This document shows positions 44,416-54,855 of a DNA stretch of 64,000 nucleotides, in pieces. Position 1 is the first letter of the stretch. Each line of letters starts with the position of its first letter. This stretch comes from Sorghum bicolor (taxonomy: Eukaryota > Streptophyta > Magnoliopsida > Poales > Poaceae). The notes under the pieces were generated by a model. It had not been told where the DNA came from and ran no database searches. It worked only from the letters and a program-made list of their open reading frames with translations. The DNA lies in the NCBI RefSeq assembly GCF_000003195.3, contig NC_012878.2, positions 20,064,641 through 20,128,640 on the forward strand, read 5' to 3'. The translations under genes were made by a program, and so were the position numbers.

Positions 44416-44865
44416 TAGAACGCCAGCAGTGAAGCGTGATAGGCCTCTATTGGACATTAGGAGTTCTCTTTAGTGTGTTGTTAGGCAAGTTGCAAATAAT
44501 AGTTGGCCTGCATGGCAGCTACCTAGGGAAGTGTTTCGCCACACCCTTTTCACCTATCGGCCACAGTAGGAAGGGAGTTAACTCTCAGTATACTTAGGAT
44601 AGCTTAGCCAGAAGCCAAATACTATAAATACCTCTCCACCCAATCCTAAGCCCTTTGATCATCATGTTACGACTCAATTGGTCTAGTTAATCCACTTCTC
44701 ATTCCCCGTGGAAAATACGATACGTAGAATACTCCTGGTGAAGTGCTGCATTGACCACAGTCTGCTTGCGGTAAAACTATTTGCCACTTCTGGTGTCACA
44801 CAAGCATTTCTAGTGTTGTGCCAAGGACTGGCTATCCTAGGTTGTGACGCCAAGAAGAGTCAACA
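44416..44865 (+). repeat. E3 5' LTR, right portion
   Basis: Resumes after the solo LTR and ends gagtcaaca at 44865. It includes TATAAATA at 44623-44630 as the likely TATA box. Confidence 0.7.
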
Positions 44866-44873
44866 AGCATTTT

Positions 44874-44891
44874 TGGCGCTGTTGCCAGGGA
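44874..44891 (+). other. E3 primer-binding site
   Basis: TGGCGCTGTTGCCAGGGA, two changes from the tRNA-Asp type PBS (TGGCGCCGTTGCCGGGGA) used by Athila elements, eight bases after the LTR. Confidence 0.8.
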
Positions 44892-44960
44892 GCGGTAGCT
44901 GGTTAACTAGACTCAAAGTTGTCAAGTTATCCTTGTTTGATTAGAACCTTTACCTATCCC

Positions 44961-45514
44961 ATGGATCAAATATCCCTCTTTGACTACGCTGCTCCATCGG
45001 GCGCTGAGCTGGAGCCACCTAGTTCTTCTCAGGCCATTTTGGCCGTTCGTTATGAGCTTCGCCCAAGTCCCATAGTGATGGTTTTGGAGAATCCCTTTTC
45101 AGGAGATGGAGATGAAAATCACTATACCCACCTACGTGATTTTGAGTAGCTTTGCTCGTGCATTCACATCCAAGGGATGAGGCGAGTTACCCTTAAGTGG
45201 AAGCTCTTCTCGTTTTCTTTGATGGGAAAAGCTAGACTGTGGTACTCTCGCTATGTATGTAGTGTAGATGAAGGATGGGAGAAGCTGCAAGCCAAGTTTT
45301 GACTTACCTACTTCCCCATTTCCCGTGTGGCTCGTCTCTATAGAGAGAACCTAAACTTCAAGTAAGAAGAGAAGGAATCTATAGGTGTGGCTTGGGCGCG
45401 AATCACAAACTTAGCATCCTCGGGCCCAGACTTAGCCATAACTGAGCCAACGCTAATGCAACATTTCTCTCTTGGTCTTAGGCAAAGTTCCACATAATTC
45501 TCGGATCTAGCCTC
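44961..45514 (+). pseudogene. E3 gag, N-terminal part
   Basis: Starts at ATG 44961 (MDQISLFDYAAPSGAELEPP). It encodes the Athila-type capsid region (NPFSGDGDENHYTHLRDFE, then FSLMGKARLWY), with TAG at 45147, TGA near 45300 and TAA near 45363. It is cut by E4 after 45514 and continues at 53349 in frame. It is clearly homologous to the intact gag of E4 (50483-51853). Confidence 0.8.
45510..45514. repeat. E4 target-site duplication, left copy
   Basis: gcctc, repeated exactly at 53344-53348. Confidence 0.92.
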
Positions 45515-46852
45515 TGTTGACACTTGCTAACACCACTTGAATACTAGGTTGTCATCCCCAACATGGCACTAGAGTGTACTATGGTATTTATACACACACA
45601 GATAATCCGCAAGCGCACGGATACCGTTGAAGCTTTTACCCGGTTAAAGGTTTTATCGTATCCACAGGGAAACGGGAGAACCAACTACGCTCTAACTTAA
45701 CCTAGATAGATAAGTAAGTCTAAATAGGAAAGATGGTAGAATCGAATAAGAACAATATTAAAGGTAAGATAATAATGGGTGATAATATGGGAATAGAGAG
45801 TAGAGCAATTCTAGTATATGGGCGATGGTAGCAGAATAGAGAGGATAACTATGGTTTCTCTACTTCAAAGGGGTATGTCTATGTCTGGGACGAACCACGT
45901 GATAAGAGTACACCACAAAGGATGCTTATCCTTAGACCGATAAACCCTACCCGTCCTGCTAACGAGAGGTGGACTACAGAGGACCAACGTAACTGTCACC
46001 TACGCGGCCTACCACACGATCCAGCTAGACAGGGGATATCCACAAGTAATCTAGGTCTAAGCACCACGCTTACACCTATACTACAACTCTCACCTATAGC
46101 ATCCTATAGATAAAGTACTCAAAAGAGTTGTGAACCAAAACATACATAATTAGTAATTGCATAATGAATTAGAAGTAGATTACCAGAGTCATCCCATGAG
46201 CAAGCTTGATTAAAGCTTGATCATGACGAAGTACAACCGGAGGAAGAACCGACAGGCCGGCCTCTCCTCTAATCCTCCTTCGCTCTCCATCTTGCTATTA
46301 TCTAGATCTACTCTAGTTTAGACAAGAGAGGAGAGCTCTCATCTCTAAACCCTAGCTTTTGCTCTGTCTATGAATAATGAATAATGATTAAGGGGTTCCT
46401 CCTCTAGGGGCCAGGGGGTCTGGTTATATAGTCCCCTCAAGTGAACCTGGGCCGTTGGATCAAACCGACATTGATTGAATGGTTATTCTTGATCCTTTAG
46501 GTCGGTGGAGATCTCCCGAGAGAAAGAGTCCTGATTGGGCTCCAAGCCAGGGCGGGCGCCCAGGGCAGGAGGGCGGGCGCCCTGCCTCTGGCCCCGTTCG
46601 GCCTCCGCTTCCTTCCTGTGGCTTCTGGAGTCTTCTAGATGTAAGATAATTGCGCAGCACGTTAATATCTCTATGTAATCCCGATGTGTGGGCCTTTCTT
46701 CCGTATTTCCTGATAACCTCCTGCAGGAATAGACAAACACCAAAACTCATGGAATTCTGTCAGATAAAACCCTAAGTCTAGATGTTGATTTCATTTGGAT
46801 CCTTTTCTTTGTTTATTTGATAATTAGATTTGATACTTAAGGACCGTCAACA
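45515..46852 (-). repeat. E4 3' LTR
   Basis: 1338 bp. The plus strand runs tgttgacactt to ccgtcaaca. It contains a GC-rich block with repeated GGGCGGGCGCCC-type palindromes at 46549-46580. Confidence 0.92.
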
Positions 46853-46866
46853 AACTCCCCCAAGCT
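46853..46866 (-). other. E4 polypurine tract
   Basis: The minus strand reads AAGCTTGGGGGAGTTT immediately before the 3' LTR, a typical PPT. Confidence 0.7.
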
Positions 46867-49800
46867 TACCTCTTGCTCGTCCCTGAGCAAGGGTAGACTC
46901 AGCAATGGATCAAAAGTTGTTGCAATATCTTAAAAATTTGACGGTACACATGCTTTTAAATAAGATCTCATCTCTGAGTTAGAGTAAACTGACAAGAACT
47001 AAAACTTACTTACTTTACCTTTCACCATGGGACTTGTAACCGTCACTTCTGTCTTGAGTAGTTAAAAGATAGAACAGTCTAGCCAAGTGCCATGTCTCTT
47101 ATTCTTGATCAGCTATAGCTCTGGAGTTTTTGCAGATTTTCAAATAAACTCAGAGATTCCTTGTATGACTCTCTAAATCTCTCTTTTGTGGTATTTCTGG
47201 ATCCTTACCAAGGCAGTGATGGTATATGCCTTCTCTCAAGATATACGGTATTTGTGGTATAAGGCATAGTGACATTGCCTTCTCTCTCACCCTACTCTAA
47301 TAAGGCTTTAATATCTGGAGCTCATAGGTGGGAGATAAAGTATACATACTTACAAGACATTTATTGTATAGTCAAACCATGGATCCAAAGAAACAAATCA
47401 ATAAGCCAAATCAAGATGTGCATGTGTGGCGAATGAATGGTGTATGGTGATGATGGTGATAACAATGGTGAAAGTCTAATTCTACTTTTGCTCTTTTGAG
47501 GGGATACATACCTTCCTTGCTTTTTGAAACTTTATGAGAAGAATGAGATGCTCTATCTTTTCTTTTTTTCTTTCCTCTCAGGTGGGTATCCTGTACCTCT
47601 AATTCTATTGTCGGACACTTGTCCATTTTTACCTCTCGTCTCACTCTTTTTCTTTTCTTTCGAGGTTCCGGGCACTTGCCCCTTTTTATTTCCTCGTTTA
47701 TTATTATTATTTTTTTCTTCTTTTCTCTCTCTTTTTTTTCAGAGCACTCATCTCTTGAGATAATATAGCAAGTGGTAGTAGCAAGATAACTTGAGCATTT
47801 ATTTCACAAGGGAAAACAGAAATATTTTTGGCTATTCTCTCCCGGATTAGGAGTAGAATATTTTTGGGTGGTTCTGGAGATGGACATGGATGAATATATG
47901 TGGATGGTACTTCCGGAGTAGAAGTAGCATATATGAGTGAACGTGCAAGTGAATCTTGATTTAACCACATGACAAGCTCCTAAGGGTCTACACAGCTTGA
48001 CCACACTCAATGATCATAAGCAGTAAATAATAAATGTGTGGCTCAAAGTCTAGCAAGCATGTATATATGGCTGTGGTAGGAATTTAAACTCTCATCATAT
48101 AGGAACTCATCATGCAATATTTTAAAGATTTTTCAAAGATAAAATTCTCTAGAATTCTAGCATCTCTAGGAACAGATAAACAGCAGCTCAACCTTCCCAT
48201 ATCATATCCGTTAACAACTTAGATTTCAGATCAAGTTTTTATCCCACAAGTTTAGATCTAGAGCAAGCTTTAAATTATAACAGTTATGTCAAAACTTGAG
48301 AGAGAACTTCAAATTTGCAAATTAGGCAGAGCAACTATTCATCATATCCATGCTAGAGTTTTATTATTAAGATTCAGATTAGCATAGCCACTTTATTTAT
48401 TTATTAAACATACTAAGCAAAAGATATATATAAGCATAAAATCTTTATTTCGTTTTTCATAGTTTATGTATTTTAATATTCTAATATAATATAAGTATAA
48501 AGATAGGTAGAAATACTTAGCGAGATAAATGGGGGTGCTCTCCCCCAAGCTGAATTTTGACGTAATTTCTCTTGATGTAGCTAGCAGGTGGCAGAGGTGT
48601 ATTTGAAAGTCAGCAGCATTCTGACAGCGATTAGAATGTCCTCGATCTGCTAGTCTTCTTGATTCTTAAATTCTGTGGAGCTCAAATAGACAACAAAGCT
48701 TGTGGAACTAATTAAGTGTTAGCATAATATCTAGCCTTCATCATGTTGAGCTTCCTCAATAAATATTACTCCCTGTTTTTATATTTTTATTTTATAAAGC
48801 AGAAAATAAATATTTATTTTATTTTTATACCACCACAGTGAAGGTACTTATGGGTTTTATGCCACTCGTATACTCACATGGGGCTTAGTATTTTTTAACA
48901 TTTTTATTTTCTTTTCAAGATAGCATGATTAACTAATAATCTATTTAAGGAAAGTAAATAATTAAAGGGAAAAGGGAATGCAGAAAGGATAAATATGGAT
49001 AACTACTGATCTTACCTTTCGGCAAGGGTTCAATGTTTTAAGTCTTCTTAACAAGACTTCTCACCGTGTTCATTCTTCAGGTGCGTCATTTGATTCAGGT
49101 GCGGACCTTGACGTCTGCACCTCTTGATACGGTGTCACCCATGTTCTTCATTTGCCCAGCAGTTCGAAGTGCGGCGTTGGTAGTAACCTGCTCATAGAGA
49201 CAAAGCAGAGATCAAGTGCATGGGTGGAAAACACCAACATAACCTAAAGTGTATTTGTTTTTCTCTAACCCTAAGCATGGTGAGCAAGACAAAGTTGATG
49301 GATGAAAAGTTCATGAGTGTAGCACTTATAACATTTGTCAGATCAGATCGCTCAACCTTATGGAAAGATAATCTATCTATGTATATGTCTTTTTCTTTAT
49401 ATCTCTTAATGATTGAATGTGTAACATTTTAGCTCATATGATTAGGAGTGTGGGATCATGGAGGTAGTACTAAGAACAAGGATTAAAGGACTAAACATGT
49501 TGAATCAGTTGGGTTGGTTAATCTAGAGTTGTAAATCATACATGTTTATCTCTTTTATTTATATGAACGCCAGAACCAAGGAGAAGCTTATAAAAGTGAT
49601 AGTCAAGTACCTTAAGATGTTACCTTGCTTGAAGAGTGATGGTACAGTATCACCTTGTGGAAGCTTTCCTTTCTTAGAGGTTGTGCATCGTGTTTGTGGC
49701 ACCCTCCATGGATCATCTCTCTATGAGCTATGTCCTTCTTGTGCAAATTGTTAAACTTCATGTGTCACTCTCTTCGTCTCTGATGTGAGTTTATCTCAGG

Positions 49801-50482
49801 ACTTCCCAAATCGATATTGAAAGTTTTTCTGCAGGGGTTAGTCCGACAAAAATATACCAATGTCTACACAAGCAGTTTTTAGTTCAATAACCGAACTAGA
49901 CTCCATGTCTAATCAGATTAAGGAAGCCTGTTTAACCTAAGCACCATGCTTAATTTAAAAGCCAATAGAAGTATGTGCAGTACTTCCAAACTAACACTTA
50001 CTAGTAAATAGACAAAGGTAGCATGACAGCATTTATAGAGATCTACTCAAGTGGAGATGAAGTAGTGTGATTAGTATTTAACAAATTGAGTATGTCTTAA
50101 AGGTAGGGACAACCAACATAGCAACATGGCTAAGGATGTTTTATGTAAAGTACTCCCCCAAGCTTGAATTTTGCAGAATTCAAGTTTGGATGAATTTAAT
50201 TCAATGTTGTATGATGATTGGTTGGACATACCTTGTGCTTGTCATTCATCCGATCTTCTTGCTCCAATCTTAGAAAGGTTAGTGACAAGAATACCCGAAG
50301 GAATATTATTTTTTTTACAATTATCCTTATATGCTCAATACACAAGGTAATGTTGCAATTAAAAACTCATGTTACGATCTGATCAGTGCTTATTTTAGGA
50401 CACTAAGCTTGTCCTTGGGAAACCATCAATTTATATCGGCGAAGTGGTTTCCCTTCCAACGCTGACCTAAATCAAGATCAAC
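46867..50482. other. E4 internal non-coding region
   Basis: 3.6 kb of AT-rich DNA where pol would be expected in an autonomous relative. No RT, protease or integrase motif on either strand. 47555-47750 is strongly pyrimidine-rich on the plus strand (purine-rich in the element sense) and gives a spurious Phe/Ser-rich ORF. Confidence 0.75.
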
Positions 50483-51853
50483 TCAACGAGATCTGCAATA
50501 TTTATTATAGCCATATGCATCGACAACCGCCCTTTTAAAGTTTTTATAAATAGAAAGGAAGAGGGGGTTGGAGATCTCAAATGTGGTGATGCTGGAGAGA
50601 CCAATAGATTGGGAAGATGTTGCATATGAGCATGGAGTAAACAAAGTGGCTATGAAATAAATTCCATGCTCATTAATGTTATCTTCGTCTCCAATCTGAA
50701 TGTTCAGAGTTCCTCTTGGATTGGTCTCACTTATGTCCTCTTCTATAGTTGGATGAATCCCATCTTCAAAGGGAGTCAAGAACTCACCATTTGAAATGGA
50801 AGCAAAGTCAGAATTCATTAAGGCTTCTTCCTTATCCATCCATTCTACACATTCTAGCCATTTAGAACTTGTGATCAGGAAAGGGGAGGTGTTAGAATTT
50901 TCAATATGGCTTAGCTCTCCTTTACTTGATGTGTCATCCTCGACTTCTTCATAACAAGAACCAGGACATTCTCTAAGAGAACCATTATTGCGAGGATTTG
51001 AATTATCCCTGCTTGAAGGTCTCTTATGGAACCAGAAGTCTAAACCATCAGCATCTGAAAGATTTAAGGTCGGAATTTCTTCCTCCCTTGGAGAATTTTG
51101 GGGTATTGATGGTTTAGGATCGATAGCTAGAGTTTGGAATTGAAGTGGTTGTGATCTGGCTATCGAAACTTCTTCTTCTTGTCTAGGAACTGGTTCTGTC
51201 TCTTTCTCAGGGATATAAAAGCTAGGAGACTTTCCACTTAATAAATCAATCAAATTCCAAGCTTCACTAGCAGGTAGGTGATAGAAGGATCCTCTAGAGG
51301 TTGTATTCAAGGTTTGCTTATCTTCCCTACTAAGGCTCTCAAAAAAGTGAATTAAAAGAACTTCTTCTGGAATAGAAAGCTTTGGGCCAGTGAGAGTAAG
51401 GTTAATAAAGCGGTCCCATGATTTCCTAAGAGATTCTTCTTCCAGTTGTCTAAAAGAAATAATCTCATGCCGAAGTTCTGCCACTTTGGAGATTGGAACA
51501 TATTTAGAAAGAAAACTACTATATAACTCCTTCCAATCTCCATGAACACTCCCTACTTTGAGTTTGTACCAATGTCTAGCTTTTCCCGTTAAGGAGAACG
51601 GAAAGAGATTCCATTTGAGGGTCTCATCAGACATTCCTTCTATGCGAAGGAGGTCACAGACTCGATAAAACTCTCTTAGGTGTGTGTATGGGTTTTCCTC
51701 ACCTTCTCCTGAGAAAGGTTGTTTTTGAACAAATTCTATGTATTCGGGGTCTATCTCAAAACTAGATGCTATGATAGGCTTTGAAGATTTTGGTGGTTCG
51801 AGATGTGTGCCCGTAGGTCTATGAAATTCATAGATAGACATGTTTGAATTCAT
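50483..51853 (-). CDS. E4 Gag (456 aa, intact)
   Basis: An uninterrupted Retrotrans_gag-type protein. N-terminal part has SIYEFHRPTGTHLEPP. The capsid-like core has QPFSGEGEENPYTHLREFYR, FPFSLTGKARHWY, and LYSSFLSKYVPISKVAELRH at roughly residues 60-150. A linker rich in Glu, Pro and Ser follows, then a C-terminal region without a CCHC knuckle. Start could be residue 1 or Met 5. It would form virus-like particles for the E4 RNA. The open frame, in an element with about 2.6% LTR divergence and no pol, suggests that Gag is retained. It is homologous to the decayed E3 gag. Confidence 0.88.
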   Translation of the reverse strand: MNSNMSIYEFHRPTGTHLEPPKSSKPIIASSFEIDPEYIEFVQKQPFSGEGEENPYTHLREFYRVCDLLRIEGMSDETLKWNLFPFSLTGKARHWYKLKVGSVHGDWKELYSSFLSKYVPISKVAELRHEIISFRQLEEESLRKSWDRFINLTLTGPKLSIPEEVLLIHFFESLSREDKQTLNTTSRGSFYHLPASEAWNLIDLLSGKSPSFYIPEKETEPVPRQEEEVSIARSQPLQFQTLAIDPKPSIPQNSPREEEIPTLNLSDADGLDFWFHKRPSSRDNSNPRNNGSLRECPGSCYEEVEDDTSSKGELSHIENSNTSPFLITSSKWLECVEWMDKEEALMNSDFASISNGEFLTPFEDGIHPTIEEDISETNPRGTLNIQIGDEDNINEHGIYFIATLFTPCSYATSSQSIGLSSITTFEISNPLFLSIYKNFKRAVVDAYGYNKYCRSR

Positions 51854-51981
51854 AATAGACCAGAGATCAAGGATTAGATAAGAAGAAAGATTAGCAGAGA
51901 TGAGGCAAAGGATAAAAGGAAAATATATATATTTTTTTAGAAAATGATTAAGCTAGTCCGTAGTCAACTCAGCAACCGTTT

Positions 51982-52006
51982 CCCCGGCAACGACGACAAA
52001 AATGCT
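51982..52006 (-). other. E4 primer-binding site, mutated
   Basis: The minus strand after the 5' LTR reads AGCATTTTTGTCGTCGTTGC followed by CGGGGA. Against the Asp-type TGGCGCCGTTGCCGGGGA the first part is altered (TGTCGTC), so priming efficiency is doubtful in this copy. Confidence 0.65.
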
Positions 52007-53343
52007 TGTTGACACTTGCTAACACCACTTGAATACTAGGTTGTCATCCCCAACATGGCACTAGAGTGTACTATGGTATTTATACACACACAGATAATCC
52101 GCAAGCGCACGGATACCGTTGAAGCTTTTACCCGGTTATAGGTTTTATCGTATCCACAGGGAAACGGGAGAAAAAACTACGCTCTAACTTAACCTAGATA
52201 GATAAGTAAGTGTAAATAGGAAAGATGGTAGAATCGAATAAGAAAATATTAAAGGTAAGATAACAATGGGTGATAATATGGGAATAGAGAGTAGAGCAAT
52301 TCTAGTATATGGGCAATGGTAGCAGAATAGAGAGGATAACTATGGTTTCTCTACTTCAAAGGGGTATGTCTATGTTTGGGACGAACCACGTGATAAGAGT
52401 ACACCACAAAGGATGCTTATCCTTAGGCCGATAAACCCTACCCGTCCTGCTAACGAGAGGTGGACTATAGAGGACCAACGTAACTGTCACCTACGCGGCC
52501 TACCACACGATCCAGCTAGACAGGGGATATCCACAAGTAATCTAGGTCTAAGCACCACGCTTACACCTATACTACAACTCTCACCTATAGCGTCCTATAG
52601 ATTAAAGTACTCAAAAGAGTTGTGAACCAGAACATACATAATTAGTAATTGCATAATGAATTAGAAGTAGATTACCAGAGTCATCCCATGAGCAAGCTTG
52701 ATTAGAGCTTGATCATGACGAAGTACAACCGGAGGAAGAACCGACAGGCCGGCCTCTCCTCTAATCCTCCTTCGCTCTCCATCTTGCTACTATCTAGATC
52801 TACTCTAGTTTAGAGAAGAGAGGAGAGCTCTCATCTCTAAACCCTAGCTTTTGCTCTGTCTATGAATAATGAATAATGATCAAGGGGTTCCTCCTCCAGG
52901 GGCCAGGGTTCTGGTTATATAGTCCCCTCAAGTGAACCTAGGCCGTTGGATCAAACCGACATTGATTGAACGGTTATTCTTGATCCTTTAGGTCGGTGGA
53001 GATCTTCCGAGAGAAAGAGTCCTGATTGGGCTTCAAGTCAGGGTGGGCACCCAGGGCAGGAGGGCGGGCGCCCTGCCTCTGGCCCCGTTCGGCCTCCGCT
53101 TCCTTCCCGTGGCTTCTGGAGTCTTCTAGATGTAAGATAATTGCGCGGCACATTAACATCTCTATGTAATCCCGACGTGTGGGCCTTTCTTCCGTATTTC
53201 CTGATAACCCCCTGCAGAAATAGACAAACACCAAAACTCATGGAATTCTGTCAGATAAAACCCTAAGTCTAGATGTTTATTTCATTTGGATCCTTTTCTT
53301 TGTTTATTTGATAATTAAATTTGATACTTAAGGACCGTCAATA
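52007..53343 (-). repeat. E4 5' LTR
   Basis: 1337 bp, homologous to 45515-46852. Its last two bases at 53342-53343 are TA where the partner has CA, a terminal mutation. Confidence 0.9.
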
Positions 53344-53348
53344 GCCTC
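53344..53348. repeat. E4 target-site duplication, right copy
   Basis: gcctc, identical to 45510-45514. Confidence 0.92.
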
Positions 53349-54855
53349 AAAGGGAGCATTCCTTCATTTACCCATTAGTGAAGGTACGGTGGTCCTAGCA
53401 ACCATACTAGACAACACCCCCTACACTGATGACCATAGTGATGCCCCTGAGGAAGACCAAGCCCTTAGGGACAAAACCTCGTCAGCCGATGCTATAGTAG
53501 CCACATCACAAGCTGTCAAGCCTGAACCACAATCTCAAACACCTCCAAGGGAAGAAGAAGTGATTCATCCCTTGGAGTATCCTCTTAACATCGAGATGGA
53601 TCTTTTCACCGATTATGGCAACTTCTCGAAATAACCTATGCAAAAGAGAAACCACAACGCTCCAAAAGAGCAAGTATCTTCTCGCTTAGAGGCTTGTTAC
53701 CTCAAAGCAACTGCTCAGGAGCTCATGACTATTATGAGTAGCGAATGGCTGAAGGAGTTAGAAGTGTCGTCTGATGTTATCAGGCTTCTCTCCTGTTTCA
53801 CAACCATTCGTTGTCTCATAAGTAGGACTCCCGTGGATTCTCTTTATTACCCCGTCATAGGAGCATCTGTAATGTCTAAAAATTTAGCATTAACACTCCT
53901 AGGCGACAAACCATTAGTTCCAATTGAAAAGTTTCTCAAGTTACCATCTGGAGCATTGGTCGAGAGCTGCAGCCTTGCACAGAAGGTGTCTGTTGTCATT
54001 AGCAAGGTCCATGTCCTCTTGAATTTCTACATCTTTGATGTAGAGGACATCGACCTGTTAATTAGGCACCTGCTTATGAGATCCAATGATGGATTTCATA
54101 GCGGGCACCTCAAGGGTCAGATAGGGAAGAACATAAACCTGTCCATCCCCTATGTCAGCTTGATTAACACCAAAATCAAACTGAATCCCGAAACTGACCC
54201 GATAGAGGACTTGATGGCAGCCACTCACCTAGAGGCATCACAGCCTAATCTAGAGGAGGAAGCTAAGGATTACATCAAAGAGCTAGAAATAGAACTAGAT
54301 GAGCCACTAGAGCTAGATCAATCTGAGCCACCACCTAAGCGCTCCATAGAACTTAAGCCACTTCCCCCTAGGCTTAAGTATGTCTTCCTTAACAGCGATA
54401 GGGATAGCCTCGTCATCATTAGCGATCAGCTCTCTGAGGAGGAGGCCGCTATAGATATCGCCGTATTAGAGAAACAGTGCTCTGTCTTAGGATACTCCCT
54501 CCAAGACCTTAAGGGAATTAGTCCCGCTCTCTGCACTAATCGCATACCCATAGAACCTGATGCTACACCTTCTAGGGAGCCTCAAAGAAGGCTAAATAAT
54601 GCGATGAGGGAAGTAGTGAAGAAAGAGGTCTTGAAGCTCTTGCACGCTGGCATAATCTACCCTGTTCCAAACAGTGAGTGGGTCAGCCCTATACAAGTAG
54701 TACCTAAGAAGGGAGGAAAGACGGTAGTTAGAAATGATAATAACGAGCTTATCCCACAACGAACCATCACAGGATGGAGGATGTGCATAGATTACCAAAA
54801 ACTCAACAAGGCTACAAAGAAAGATCACTTCCCATTACCCTTCATTGATGAGATG
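53349..54855 (+). pseudogene. E3 gag C-terminus, protease and start of RT
   Basis: Continues E3 after E4. One frame with TAA at 53632-53634, then open to the E5 junction. The protease-like part is at about 53820-54050 (VIGASVMSKNLALTLLGD, with a degenerate catalytic centre). An acidic linker (LEIELDEPLELDQSEPPPK) follows, then the RT entry with AIDIAVLEKQCSVLGYSLQD, VLKLLHAGIIYPVPNSEWVS and WRMCIDYQKLNKATKKDHF. E5 interrupts after PFIDEM. Confidence 0.85.
54851..54855. repeat. E5 target-site, left copy
   Basis: agatg precedes the E5 LTR end. The partner copy should follow the E5 5' LTR beyond the window. Confidence 0.5.

Larger units (their letters stand above)
45515..53343 (-). mobile_element. 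E4: gag-only non-autonomous LTR retrotransposon (Athila-related, TR-GAG-like)
   Basis: Two LTRs in minus orientation (52007-53343 is 5', 45515-46852 is 3'), TSD gcctc, PBS remnant beside the 5' LTR and PPT beside the 3' LTR. About 35 LTR differences by hand give about 97.4% identity (about 1 million years at 1.3e-8). The 5.15-kb internal region has an intact 456-codon gag and no protease, RT, RNase H or integrase. It would rely on Pol from a related Athila element. Confidence 0.88.
39148..54855 (+). mobile_element. E3: Athila-lineage Ty3/gypsy element, repeatedly interrupted
   Basis: 5' LTR 39148-44865 (split by the solo LTR 40115-44415, about 1.4 kb when joined), PBS at 44874, gag from 44961, split at 45514 by E4, continuing at 53349 through protease into the start of RT, where E5 inserted at 54856. 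The polypeptide has the Athila signatures VVPKKGG near 54700 and TGWRMCIDYQKLNKATKKDHFPLPFIDEM at 54772-54855. Several stops in gag show long decay. The 3' part lies beyond the window. The LTR start is inferred from TGTTGA facing the TCAACA end. Confidence 0.8.

Noticed and set aside
47524..47763. Phe/Ser-rich plus-strand ORF in E4
   Set aside because: Artefact of a long pyrimidine tract; no domain and antisense to the element.
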